Source of the DNA: Scatophagus argus
Taxonomy: Eukaryota > Chordata > Actinopteri > Scatophagidae
DNA: 64,000 nucleotides
Direction of reading: 5' to 3'
Assembly: GCF_020382885.2 (NCBI RefSeq)
Contig: NC_058510.1
Span: 10,846,862-10,910,861, forward strand
Under the pieces are notes generated by a model. It was not told where the DNA came from. It did no database searches and worked only from the letters and a program-made list of their open reading frames with translations. Both the position numbers and the translations under genes were made by a program. Below, in pieces: positions 47,011 through 60,014 of the stretch. Each line of letters opens with the position of its first letter. Positions within the stretch are counted from its first letter, which is position 1.

Positions 47011-49398
47011 ACACCCACAATCACTGGTGCACTTGTTGAGACTCACGACAGATTTACTACTGCTGCATCTGACATTCTGAAGATTTATCGTACGAAAAAA
47101 AGCCACCAGAAGCCCAACTCAAGTCTTGCAGCAGTACAAGGACATAAATAAATACAAATACAGAAAAAAAATCGAAATAAATACAAATAAGAGAAAAAAA
47201 TAAAAAACTAAACAAGTAATTTAACTCAAAATTACATAGCAAGCAGTATACATATGGTACCCATAAAGAGTATTGTACTAATAAAGTAAACCTAATACTT
47301 AAGTACATACATAAAGGTACATATATAAATATTACATGTATTTGGTATTACAACAGTGGAAAGGTAAAGTAGTATGAGTGTCCCAAATGTGTGGAACGGA
47401 ACATCCTGTGGGACTGGGCTACCAGCACAACTATGTTGTGTGTGAATATAAATTAAATACAAAATACATAATAACCTTTTAAATTGTGTTGCATTTGTTC
47501 CCTCTTTCCCTCCCTCTCGTCAAGTTGTTTTAATCTTTTTGTTCTAGGAAAGTCAACTGTAGCCAGCGTCATCCTGTTGGTTTTCAGGGCTGTCTCGAGT
47601 CCATGATCCAGGATCATGCCAGAGCTTTCTGACGTCCTTCAGTCCTACATTACTTTTTAAGTGTCTCTGAGCAAAATGCTCAGTCCCCACTTGCTGCAAG
47701 TGCACTGCTGACAATGACTTCTAAGCTTCTGACTTCTGGACATGGGGTAGGTACTGCAGCTCTAAAGAAAAAGTCTATGAAACACGTTTTCAGCTGATTG
47801 TTCAGCTGTTGTACTTCTCTTTCATCAAATGAAACAAAACATCACTTGAAAAAAAGCTGTTTTTAGTTCTAACTTGTTTAACAGTTTCTCTCTGCGTTTA
47901 GTGTACAAATTGCAGGAGACAACTCTGAACCAAAAGGTATGTCCTTTGGAGAATTTATTGTTGTACAGTATAATTACCAACCTTGCCAGCCTACGCTCTA
48001 ACCAGTGGTATTTCACTGTCCCTTATAACTGTCCCTACATCATAATTACTCACCCACTGAGAAGGAAAGCTGCTCTTGCCCTCCACAATAAGGGCCTTAG
48101 CTTATGAAAACTGAACACATGCGTAAGCTGTTCCAATTAAGAGCTTGATAATGTCACAGTTTCAATCCATGTAATCAAATGAAGATGAGTCATCTCTCTA
48201 GCCTATAATTAGGCATAATTATTTGTAAATTACCTGCAATCAGGGAAACTTTTTGGACAAATAATCCAAAGTTAGGCAAACAAGGTAGCTGGTTTTAAAT
48301 GAGCAAATTAGCAACATATTCTACCAAGATATGAGTCATTTGCAGTAACAGCATGATCAGTTCATCAGTTCAAGTTGTCAAAACTTTTAATTCTGCTTCT
48401 TCTTGTAACCGTTAGGTTTCTGATGTGATTCCCAGATCCATCTAATATCTGGAGACTTGGACTTCAGTTGGACTCAAATCACAAAAATGAGAATTTCAAG
48501 GAATAGTTTGACATTTTAGGAAATAGGTTTATTCACTTTCTGAGAGCTAAATAAGAACTATACTAAATAATGCTAAATATGAGCCTTGAGGCAGCAGCTG
48601 GTTAGCTTGGCTTAGATTTGTGGACAGAGCTAGCATGCCGTTTCACCCTGTTTCCAGTATTTATGCGAAGCAGAGCAGACCAGGCACTGGGACCAGGTAC
48701 ACATGTACTGTACAGACATGAGAGTGGTACCTGTCTTCTCATTTAACTCTCAGCAAGACTCTGAATAAGCAGGTTTTCCAAAAATGTCAAACTGTTCCTT
48801 TAAGATTTGACTTCAGCATGAATTCTACTGATTTAGTTGGTGAGCTTCCTAAGACTTGACATGGAATTTGTCTTGTCAGGATTGTCTTGGCAACATTTAT
48901 AAGGAAGGCCTGCTATATAAAGAAGAGACTTTGAAAGAAGTGGGCATTTAGGAGGTAGATAAGGTCTAATGAAAGACATTGCTGGGTGGCATTATGGGAG
49001 TTTTAGGATACTAGAGACAAAAGGTCAGGATTTTTCAGGCTCTTCTGGTGCTTCAATTTTTTTACATCTCGAAGTAAATTTGAGTCCTCCAGCTTTAATA
49101 AAAGTAATAAATTATAGCACCTTTGAGTTCTCACATACCTCCTCTGTTATTGCAAGGCCATGAGTCCATTCCTGGTATGCAAAGTAGCAGTTGCTGTTGC
49201 AGGCACCTGTTCATGCAGCACAACACATGCTGCTGAAAAATAAGCTTGCTTAGATTTAGTTTCTCCATTCTGTATTTCTTTGCCACCATAAGACTTTGCT
49301 GCTGAAACAGCCCAAATGTCTTGATGGCTAAAACACTACTTCAGGACAAAAGTCAGAAGGTACAGCTGTCTCAGTTTGGGGATGTTATGGTCTTCATT
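47011..49398. other. Spacer upstream of anxa13
   Basis: About 2.4 kb with no supported gene. It holds an A-rich (AAATA)-type stretch near 47,140-47,340 and an inverted-repeat element at 48,498-48,802. Short frames on both strands lack domains. Confidence 0.5.
48498..48802. mobile_element. MITE-like element with terminal inverted repeats
   Basis: The left end (aaggaatagtttgacatttt) and the reverse complement of the right end (aaaggaacagtttgacattt) match over about 25 bp with few changes. Looser inverted similarity extends inward (gagagctaaataagaac against gagagttaaatgagaag). The element is 305 bp and carries no frame for a transposase. The gctggttagcttggctta core relates it to the fragment at 27 kb. 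Confidence 0.7.
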
Positions 49399-52300
49399 TC
49401 ACAGACGGTGGAAGGGGGTCCCGCTGAAGCCTTTATCGTGGATCTGGGAACAAAGACAGCATTCAGAAGCTCCAGCCAAAGAAACAGACTGTAACGTCAT
49501 GCTGGCTCAGGACCCAGACTCAAATGTTATGACCTCAAACACAACTTGTTTATAGTCTGACCAACTCCTACTGTTAATAATCACAGACAGTGGTTTGAGT
49601 TTCAGCTGATACAAGGTGAACGCGATGTGTGGAAAGGAGATCAAAATGGGAGTCTTACTTACAAAAACAGTTTTGGATCAGCAAAGCTCTGCAGGAGGCT
49701 TAAATCTCAATGGGACGTTTTGTAGAGCAAAAGCAAAGAAACAAATCTCGTCGAGAAGTTCTCTTTTCTGTATTGTCACTTTCCAATTTTCGTGGCTGCA
49801 GACTCTCTTTCAGTTCTTTCCTGTCAAAGCTAGCGCAGTCGGGAGACCTTCTAAGTACACTAGGCTTTTGTTGCATCGAACAAAGCTTGGGTAAAATAAA
49901 TGGTGCATTGTCTACCTGCTCTTGGGGTAAAATCCCTGCACTGTAAAGGCTCATGGTCCGTGTCATTGTGCCCAAGTGGTATTTTGGGGCACCAATTCCT
50001 GGTATCCCCCAGATCACATCCCCCAGATGGTCTCACTGTGCTGTAGTTAGTGGGAGATTAGAGGTTAGTTAAAATATAAGTCATTTTCTTGTCAGAAAAG
50101 GACAGAGGCCTCTCTTTTCAGTCGTTGCAAAATACTGCATGCTATAAAGCAAGTAACCTTTTGTTTATCAACAATATTTCTACTCCTCTCCCTTTCTTTA
50201 TGTTGTTTCTTCTCCTCTACCTGCAGGCAAAGCTCTCTGTAATACTGGCTTTTGTTTTCCTAAAGAAACAATAAAATAAATGTGACTCAGGTACATTTTA
50301 ATAGAAAGATTAGTAATGTCTGGCTACTTTGTGCAGATGATTAAAGTATAGTATGATTTCTCTGGTGATGTCCCACAGCTTCCTGTTCAATCTTGGGGCT
50401 TTATCCTGTTGAGAAACTGATACTGAAGCTTTTACCTGGAAGAAATGGACTGGTTGCTTTTTGTAAATCGACGGTTCATTTAAAATCACTGCTTAACATG
50501 GATCAATACCCCCATCTAGTGGTCATTTTTATTAACTGCAAATCCCATGAAAAGATAAATACACAGCAGGACAACAAACTTGTTTTAATCCTCTGCTGTA
50601 AATATTACCCAATGAATGCATTGTGTCTTTTTTTAATCAATATAAATTCTGACCTACAGGCCTATTTAAATACTTCAGTTGGGGTCAGATTAACACATAT
50701 TGGTAGTGATGTTTCAATGGATTTGCTGACAAAAGCAGAAATGTTGCCAGCCTTATCATTTAAGGAAAGAAACAAGAAAAGAAGCGTAAAGAAACTTGGC
50801 ATCAATTTATAACGGTTGCTGTCAAACATACAGTGACGGATGCATGAACTGGAGAAGTCCTTTTGGGGTCAGTGCTTGTGGAAGTTACAGTTCCTCTGAA
50901 TGTTAGAAGTGACAGAGGAGCTGAGGGAAAAGAATAAACAGAAGACAGTTAAATTCAACAGATAGGATATGATATTAAGTGATATTTATATTTTGACATC
51001 ATGTTTATCCCTGTATTTTTGAGTTTGTCATTTTTTTCCTGAAATTGTATAGATGAAAAGTTATAGATTAATATAAGAATGGAAATAATTATTAGCTACA
51101 GCCTTAGCGGATTCCATTGCAAAACATGATAATATATGTGCTCCATGCACTGTCAACACTACATTTTAATACATGAGTCTTTCTGTCAGCTGTTATTTTT
51201 TCAGATGTTCAGATGTCACTGGTATGTTACAAGACCTTTCTGAACACACAACAGCCTAAAAAGAAATGATTTGAATCTAAATTGCTCCTTGGTGAAATAT
51301 ATTTCAGACCTAAGAGCATAGCCCAGGGTAAGCAGGGACTCACATAAAATCAATCATTAACTCTGTTTTGTAACCCAGACAGTCTCCTCCACTGAAAGAG
51401 GAAAAAGCCTTTCTATGAGAGTCAGAGTTATCCATTTAGCTTCCACTGTTAGTGAAGCCCACTCATAATAAGTTGTACTATCAGGCTGACTCACATTCGT
51501 TTTCAGGCTCCCCTCTTTCAGTACTTCTCCTCAGGCTTCTAATGACTGGAGGTGTGTGTGTGCTCGATCCTATCAGGAATTCAGTGTGCCTGTAATGTGG
51601 ATTTATTCCCATCTCTATTCCCCTTTGGACAAAGACATGTCTTCTTTTTCACTTTATACACAGACCAAATACAATCAGGAAAATAATTCATTCTTATATT
51701 CTCTGTATTGCATAGTGTTTATTCATTATGCTTTCTGTTTTCAGCATATTGACCATATTTGTGGTCCACAAGTGACACCATATTACATGATCTTCTTCAG
51801 GGAAAAAAAAGAAGGAATAAACAATATTTTAGATATTTGAACATCTATAATTTCATAATTTCATGACAACTTGGGAAGCTTCTCCTGAAGAAAATCACAT
51901 GATCAAAAGCACCAGAGTCAACCAAATGGACCTTGAGGTGAGATTTTCCCAACCATTTTATAGGTGTTGGGTGGTGTTTAAACTTGTGTGGAGAAATTTT
52001 TTATTAATAGTATAAGATTTGTCCAAAAGTATGTAGATGCATCCAAGTTAAAAGCAAATGTGATGGCTGAATATTTAAAAACCACAGTGTTTCAGACTTT
52101 CTACAGGATTACAAGACAGCAGCGTGACTGCTGGGATTTGCTCTCATTCAGGGCATTAGTGAACTCCCAACACTGATACTGTGTGACAAGGCATGGCTCA
52201 CATTTCAGTTCCTCTCAAGACTGCTGGTAAAGGTTGTAGCAGTGGTTTGCGGCACAGGCCATGAACAAGGGAGGGAAATTACTCAGCACTCTTGGATCAA

Positions 52301-54367
52301 TGCAATTTACACTCCATAGAAACAGTGGCATCTCCCATGTCCATTTGAGTTAAACATATTTAAATTTCACAATCACTGTGTTTGGACATTTTCTTCAGAG
52401 TCAAAAGTGAATGGGTAGGAGAACTCTATCCAGGACTGCACCTTTTTGAGGTCTGGGCTTAGGCTGAGGGCTCATGGTCAAGTTCTTCCACAAAAAAAAA
52501 AGGGACAAACAATTTCTTATTGATTTTGTCGCCTCACAGCAAGGAGATTCTGTACAGAAAATGGATGGACGGATCTCAAAATGTCATGTTGAAACAGAAT
52601 AGGGCGTTTCCTGTTGACAAAAAGTTTGACCACATACTTTTGGCCACGTTGCTTGCTCATATCACTTGTTTTATTATGTTCTGAGGCCTCTTACTTGCAG
52701 CAAAGTTTCATCTTATACTTATCTTGAGTTTTATGTCATCTTGTGAGTATTGTGAAACATTATGAATACACCATCACACGCAGACTATGATTCATACATT
52801 TACAGCACAAATGACTGAGAGTGAATGACTAACAGTGTGTAAATGATCTCACATTGGTCCCTGAGAGAGGTCGCCTCACTCACATCAATCAGCTGCCTGC
52901 ATGCTACCTGGAGGCAGAAGATAAAGTACAGTTACCTCCTGGAAATCGCTATAATTGAGTGATTAAGACTGATGACGTCAAATGAAAGGCTGTTTTCTAC
53001 TGAATGAACGTTCACTTAGCCTTCATTCACACACGTCGGTATGACTGTGACTCACCAGGTTCCTGGCCTTGGGCTTTGTGCTTGGCATCTGTGTTTGTGC
53101 TGCAGCAGTGCCTGGTGAAAGACAGAGTGACGGTGGTGAGTCAAAGAGGCCATTTTTGCACCTATGTGTAAAATCAACAAAAATCGGATTATTAGATGAG
53201 TGGACCTGCCTTTGTCCCTTCTGCACTGGATGTCCTTTTGTGATGACTCCACTTTTGCGTAAACAGCGCAAGAATCGTCAGAATCGTCCTCACGTTCTTC
53301 ATTGCTGAGATGATGAAGTCCAGAATGATCAGGTTGATTTATTGAGCAGGATTTTAAGTGGATCTTTAAACAACCTTTATAACTGTGTGTTACTCACATG
53401 CAGGCTTCGTTGCCCTCACAAAAACCTGAAGGAAATTCGACTGACACTTTGGGTTTGGATGTTCTCACTTCCACCATCATCTCAAGCCTCTGACTCTGGA
53501 CTCCTCACTTGTCTCCTCCATATTTCCCCTGGCCTATGGTAATCAGATGGATTCTCATAACGCATATTTTAAACTTAAATTAAAGTCAGGCAATAATGCG
53601 ACGAAGATTTGTTGAGAAAATGCTTGTTGTGAGTTTTCATCTCCTCAGATTACAATTAAAAGCCTGAAACTGAAAGGTCTGTCATGTGATACTTTAAGGT
53701 CAGCAGCAAATAGTTTAATTGTGTTTTGTTGGAAAATAAATAAAATAAACACAAACATCACACACAAACACAAACTGTGATGGTGACTCCTCACTTTCCA
53801 CAGACAGGCTGATATATATACAGTATAATGCACCAACAGTTACAGTAACAATACTACTAATAGTAGTACAGGCGACTAATGGTGGAAAGTACTTTACATC
53901 AGTATGAATTTGAGGTACTTATGAAACTTGAGCATTTTCTTTAAATGCTACTTTTAACTTTTACTCCACTATATTTTTTATTCCACTACAATAATTGGGC
54001 ACTTTTATTTACTTTGAGAAATTACGATTTACTTACAAAAAGCTTATAAAACATTTGCATTTTGTCCTGTTTACTTTCATACATACTTTACTTAACAGTA
54101 TTAGGTGCTGAGTATTTTTACAGTGAAATATCAATAGCCTACTTTACTAAATCTGATGATTATTTGGCGTGATGTAACTTAAGTTTTCCTGCATCTTGGG
54201 TCAGGGTGTGAAGGGTAACGCGTATTTTTGTGTCTTACACGTCACCGAAATCTCCGAAAATAAACAAGGCGTCTCTAATAAGCGTCCATATTTGGGCTCC
54301 ATAAATGAAAACACGCCAACGCCACAGCAATGTGATGTACAACTGGTTTCACATTGTTCAGCTTACC
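49399..54367 (-). CDS. Candidate small multi-exon gene of unknown function
   Basis: Not recognised as any family. Candidate minus-strand exons: a 5' exon ending at 54,367; 53,509-53,533 (ATG at 53,519-53,521); 53,398-53,425; 53,206-53,304; 53,056-53,111; 50,832-50,920; and 49,399-49,443 with a stop. From the ATG they join without a stop into 110 codons; the five internal junctions are all in phase. The product would have an acidic stretch (EEREDDSDDS) after a short Cys-containing start, a polar middle, and would end GFSGTPFHRL. Several splice signals are strong (acceptors tctgtctttcaccag, attcttttccctcag, tttgttcccag; donors GTGAGT twice). The donor at 53,206 (GTCCAC) and the acceptor at 53,533 are weak. 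A 24 bp exon candidate (52,884-52,907) has excellent sites and could be alternative. A second frame in 53,206-53,302 starts MKNVRTILTILALF, resembling a signal peptide. It may equally be a non-coding RNA or chance. Confidence 0.25.
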
Positions 54368-54399
54368 TTGATGTGATGGCTCGAGTTGGGGAACTGAAA

Positions 54400-54580
54400 G
54401 GTGGCCAGGAAACAAGGTGAGGTGGGGCGGGGCAGACGGTGGACGGTGGGTTTGGATTGTAAACATTTAAAAAGTGAAGAAAGGAGCGGATGTTGGAATT
54501 AACGTCATCGTCTCAGGACGTCACGACGCAGCGTTCTTCCGTCACTACGGGGGGTGGTACGCAGCCTAACGTCACTTCAG
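54400..54580. promoter_or_regulatory. CRE-rich, CpG-containing promoter-like patch
   Basis: Three acgtca cores fall within 75 bp: taacgtcat near 54,500, gacgtcac (54,517-54,524) and taacgtcac (54,567-54,575). Around them are several CpGs and a ggggcggggc box near 54,425. A consensus donor (CTTCAG then GTAAAA) follows at 54,580 on plus, and another (ATCAAG then GTAAGC) lies at 54,367 on minus. It could start transcripts either way. Confidence 0.35.
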
Positions 54581-57500
54581 GTAAAAATGAAACACTCTAA
54601 CAACAAAGTGAAAGTCCTGCGATTAAAGTGTTATTTAAGTAAAAATATCTGCCCTGAGTATAATCAGAAGAATCTATTGAGAGTATAGGCAGCCGACTTA
54701 ATGCTGAAAAATGTCTTCTGTGACTGTGACTTACTGTTACTGTAAAAGCAGCACTAGTAATAAATTGGTTGAGATGTTAAAGTTAATTTTGAATTATACT
54801 GTATAAAATTGATTGATTAATATTTTCATTATGGATTAATCTGATGATTATTTTCTCTGCTAACTGACTGATCATTTAGTTTGGAAAAGTTCAGAAAGTT
54901 GCGGGAATATCATTACAATTTTGAAAAAGTACAATTACAATTTCTTTTTTTACATTAGAACTGTTTAAAAATAGGCAGCTAATCTTCACGATCTTCTTTG
55001 AGAACCTGGAACCATAAATCTTTTAGTAAATTACTGAAGTGGCTATCAAAATACAGCATTTGCCTGTTAATGTTCTGTCAGTCAGCTAATTGATCTTTTC
55101 AGCAGTATTGTTTTTTGTATTTCATGTTCATGTTTGATCTATGTTTCACCTGACTCTTAACCTTTTTTGTTCCTTTGCGTGGTAGATACGCTTGACACAT
55201 TTAACACAGATTCCATCATGAAACAGTTATAGAGCAACAGTGAAAGAGACACCACACATTGCTGGAAACACACACATACACAGGTCTGTCCTCACACAGA
55301 AAAAGTTGCCAGTTCACAGCTGGAGTGTATCCATGTGTGTGATTAACTCTGTGACAAGGGTAAGAAGAGGGTTTCTCTAATTGGGGGAGGTGTCATCTGG
55401 CTTCAGGAGTTAATCACAGCAATGTGAGGAGAGACATGGAGCCAAGAATGATTCATCATTTCCTTTTTCCTACAAGGGAGTGTGGGCATGTGCATGTCGG
55501 ACACAGAAAATTCACAGCCTCTAGTCACATGACCCTGAGGTCAAATAATTGTAATCATACTCTCTGCAACGAGATAATTAGTATAAAACTGTGTTGTGTT
55601 ACACAGGACCGTGTGTCTCTCTTATTGGCATCCTTTCACTTGGATTGACAGGCAAGATATCTAATGGACCCCATTTGTGGAGGAGGAGCTCAGTGATTAA
55701 TGACATCTCACGTTTCAGTAACACTAATAACAACATTGATTGCCAATATCTGAAGAGTTCATTTCCAATATTACTGTAAGCATCAGTCTGGGCCAAAGTC
55801 ATTAAGCAAAGCTAGTCATTCAATATCAGAGATGAGCCAAAACTGCCCTCATCCTGTCATCCAGGGAGATAAATTGCCTATTAGCCTTTTGGGTTTATGA
55901 TAATTTTGTGTAATCAATCATGTTGTAAGAATATCTGCCAAATGGAGGCTCACCATATTTTAGAATAATAAAAGGTTGCACTCATAAGGTTTATTTCTTC
56001 TTGTGAAATGTGTTGTCATGAGTTAAACCTCTGTTTATCAGCCTCTCAAAATCACTCATCACAAAAAAACCCCTCAAACATCCGCAGCATTTCATTGGCT
56101 GATTGCTGTATTTTTAGGTGTAATATATTAAAATATGCCTCCCCTTTAGACCAACAAAAATAAATCAAGAATTTAACATTTCTCTGAGCTGCTGGGAGAG
56201 CAAAGAAAATCTAAACCCCTGAACCCCTGAAAACCCCTGAAAAGGGGAGTAACTGAATGAAAGGTGCACAAACATACTTACAACTTCTCCTCTGAACATC
56301 TGTATAAACATTTATTTATTTTGACCTCTTAATTAAAAAAAATTAAGTCTATCCTGTGGTGAATGAGGCCTTTATCACATCAGAATGACGTCTGGAAGCA
56401 TCTTTTACAGCTTTTCAGTATTGATGAAAAGGTCCAGAAGATGTGAATGAAAGGTGTCAGTGTCAGTTCACTTATTTTAGGCATGTTTTTGGCTGTTCGC
56501 ACATGACGGTAGTTTGTCAGTCCTCCAGATATGCAGCAGTAGGTGCTAAGAGCTTATCTACCTACATAATACGGCAGCAGAGTGACGCCAGTTTCAAGGT
56601 TTTGATGATGAGCTGTCTCTCCAGGTGTTTGTCTCTACAGCAATCAAACAAGGACATTTTTTGATGATGGCAATTGCTCATTGAATACCTGTTTCATTAT
56701 ATCATCATATGTCCCTAAGTAACTGTACTGTGAGTGTGTACCTGCATGCTGAATTGCAAGTACATAAGTGTGCTAACATGCACGTTGTGGATTATCTGCC
56801 AGCCCTCCAGTTGTGGAGGTGGTAGTGGTGGCTGACGAGTGTAACAGAAGCTCTCTGTGAGTCATGATGTTCACATCACTGGGGGCTCCTCTAAAGATGA
56901 AACCATCATTGAGGCTGGGAAAGCTGTGTAGGTGTCCAGACCCAGACCAGAGTGCGGCCTCAGAGGATGGAGGAGCAGGACCTTGTGGGTGGTTATCTGC
57001 CTACTGGCTGAGGTCTCTAGGTGCTACAATACATCGAGGATAACATTCAAATCATTTGTGACAACCTGAACTCAAAGTTCTTTTAATTAGCTTTTTCAGG
57101 GCTTTTCTCAGTCTTCCTCAGCAAATGTCTCAGGTGTCATCATATGACCTTAGGATGCAACTTTGGTCACCTAGTAACAGGAAAGATGGTGGCTTTTGAT
57201 CTGAACAGAAATACGATGCTCCCTGTGGTCCAATGTTCATAAAGTCCTTTCTTCAGGGTCCTTTTTGTCACACATAGCTGATGCACAAGATGCCATAAAG
57301 CATTATTTTTTATTCACTACTACCTGTATTTAACCATGTAGATAGTTCTATTTCATTTCTCCAGGTGTTTTAGATATTTGCTGGTGAAGTTTATGTTGGT
57401 GGTGAATTCAACGTGAATTCAATTTTGCTTGAGGTGCTCAAAGTGTTGAAAAGTTGCATTTAGAAAATTAGATATAAAATATGTCTTTCCAGAAATGAAG

Positions 57501-60000
57501 CCCCGAAGAACATCCAGTAAACATAAGATCATCAAATTCTTAATTGGAGTCTGTCTCGAGACTGGTGACATGAGTCGACATCTCTGCCGCTAGTCAAGTT
57601 GAGGCACAAAAATTAGTTGATTATGGTGACATAAAGCTTGTGTCCATGATTCTAAGGAACCAACACTGACAGTTTCTTGGAAAAAAGAAACAATCTGTGG
57701 TTTATGCATCAAAGTGTTGAAAAAATGCCACACTGCTTCTGCTTTTATTCTCGACAAACAAGCATCTCTTGGCCACAAAAGGTCCTAATCAGGTAAAAAT
57801 AAATCCATGAGTCATGTTGAACGGACCTCTAATGCTGTTATTTTCATTGTAATCATAACAGACTGAAACAGCCAAAACCAATCAGAATCAGATAATGGCA
57901 TCCATATGTTCAGATACTATCAGGGTGATGAGAAATAAATATTCGCTTACTTTAAAATGACTGGATAAGAAAGGTGTCCTAATTGGTCAGACTTACTCAA
58001 AAATGTTGGATAGAGAAAGTGAAAGGTAAATTAAAACCTTGGCATAAAATAAACCACATAACTTCTGGATGTCTATGGTGATGTCAGGTGCAACATAACT
58101 TGTGATTATGTTGTACAGCTTGCGTGTTTCCACTTGTGTGCCTCTACCTGTGTGTGTCCATACACATCTCCCACTATGGTTTCCACCCCCCCGACAGACA
58201 TCCCTCTTTTGTGAGTCATGAGTCCACCACGACACATGAGATGTCTTCATCATCTCACCCCCTTCCACTCCTCCCTCTTCAGCGCCACCACCCCCTCCCT
58301 CCCAACCGTTCCTGCATCTGAAAGACAGATGAGTCAGCGATGGAGTGTGCAGGCTTGTGCCAAGTGATCAGCTTCCTCTCATCCCCAGTCCCTCCTCCTC
58401 CCCACTGCAGTCCATCTCTACCCACATGGCCCTGCCACAAAAGGCTGTGCACCGATCACCATCTGAGGTTTAAATATAAGTCCTGCCATGCTGGAGGATG
58501 TGTCCTGCAAAGAGGCACACAGACTGCCAACAGTGATTCTCACATGTGCTGAGGGAGATCCAAAGGATGCTGGATGGGTCTTTTGCAGCCATCTCATGGC
58601 GGCATGATGTGTCTGTCATTTTATTGAGGTTAAACTGGAACAAAGGGGCTATTTCTGTCTTTAGAACTTTCAGCAAAATATATAAATGGAACTTAATCAC
58701 ATTTTTTTATAGGAGCAGGATTGCTGCACATATTCCATAATAATACTTACAGGTGCAGTCAGGCTCCCTTAGCAGAGGTTTAGTTGAGTAATGTATTAAG
58801 ACCTGAGGACTGTTGAACAGAATTCAGAAATCTAGGATAACAGAAGCTTAGAATAAGATTAATTACAACCATTAATCCACAATGCTGGATTATGTTGTAA
58901 ACCATTTACAACCATGTAGGCTATATTATGGCCAAGTAGGTTATATTATGCGCTGACCTCGATTTTACACACTCATGCACACACACAAAATTCAAATGCA
59001 TCTATATCATCTCATCGCAGCCTACTTCTCATGGTTAACTGTTTTCTGATGTTTCATTCTTTGACTTATTCCTTGTGTGAACTCACTGTGTATTTACCTT
59101 TTACTTGGACTTTCAGTCACTTTTTCTGTGTCTTTCCTTGCCTGCTGCAGTTTCCTCTTTAAGTAAGTTTATCAAAGTTTTCCTTTGTCTACTATAGCCC
59201 ATCTTGTGTCTGTGCCTGCATATTGGCTCTTTCATTTTGAACCAAATCTGACAGCATTGATCTTGTATTTATTCAAAAGGCTCCAAAGTGTTCTTGTAAA
59301 CAGGAATCAATGCTAACATGTTTTTCTTATACAATGCCCTTTTGAAAAGCTATTTGGCTGCATCACTGCTCTATTCATAGAGACATAAGTTGTGACTATG
59401 TAGACACTATGTGTTTCATGTATTGCTCATGGCGCCAAATTTCTATGCCTGAAAACGTATTAATAGAAAAAACGATTTTTCCTTTGGGTCTGGGAATAAA
59501 TAATTCCAGCTTGGCTAATAATTACTTGGGGATTGGATAATATCAACAGCGCTCAATTTTTCTGCAGTGGTCTGGAGTCAGCATTTGATACCTCTTGTAT
59601 CTCTCGCTTCCTGCAGAGCCTCCATTGATCTCCGTCCAAAAGACCACAACAAGCCATAAAAGCATTTCAGGACAGTCGCCAAGACATGCATATCCTGAAT
59701 TGGCTACAATGCATAAGGCTTTTAAAGGCCAGGGTTTCTCCAACAGCATGGTTACACGAAAAATAAGCAAACAAATCTGAGACAGGGATGATTACTAAGC
59801 ACAAATGCATCATGGGAGTGTCTTCTATCAACTTCCCAGGGGGATTAGAAATGTTGTAGCGGAAATAAAAAGGGACAGAAAATTATCCTTGCTTCAAAGT
59901 TCTCAGTAGGCACATTTTCAGTTTGAAATGCAAATCATAACACATTTTGAACTGCAGTAAAACATATTCAAAAACACACTGCACACGCACTTCATTTTCA
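54581..60000. other. Region without a recognised gene
   Basis: About 5.4 kb of A/T-rich DNA. A short direct repeat of ctgaaaacccctgaa type lies near 56,215-56,245, and a CT/CCA-rich stretch lies at 58,180-58,440. No open frame matches a known family on either strand. Confidence 0.45.
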
Positions 60001-60008
60001 TATAAATA

Positions 60009-60014
60009 TTTATT
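60009..60014 (-). terminator. Possible poly(A) signal of a minus-strand transcript entering from the right
   Basis: AATAAA on minus, preceded in transcript order by about 4 kb without coding potential. This would fit the end of a long 3' UTR, but nothing else shows that a transcript exists. Confidence 0.2.

Noticed and set aside
49700..50017. 105-codon open frame on minus between two exons of the candidate gene
   Set aside because: Polar, plausible-looking peptide, but joining it to the neighbouring candidate exons in phase hits a stop, and another frame over the same DNA is also open.
50393..50812. 139-codon open frame on plus
   Set aside because: No recognisable domain, no promoter or splice support, and A/T-rich codons throughout.
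53023..53308. Plus-strand frame starting MGFVLGICVCAAAVPG, resembling a signal peptide
   Set aside because: It is the antisense of minus-strand segments with strong splice sites, and on plus it lacks supporting splice sites or a conserved mature region.
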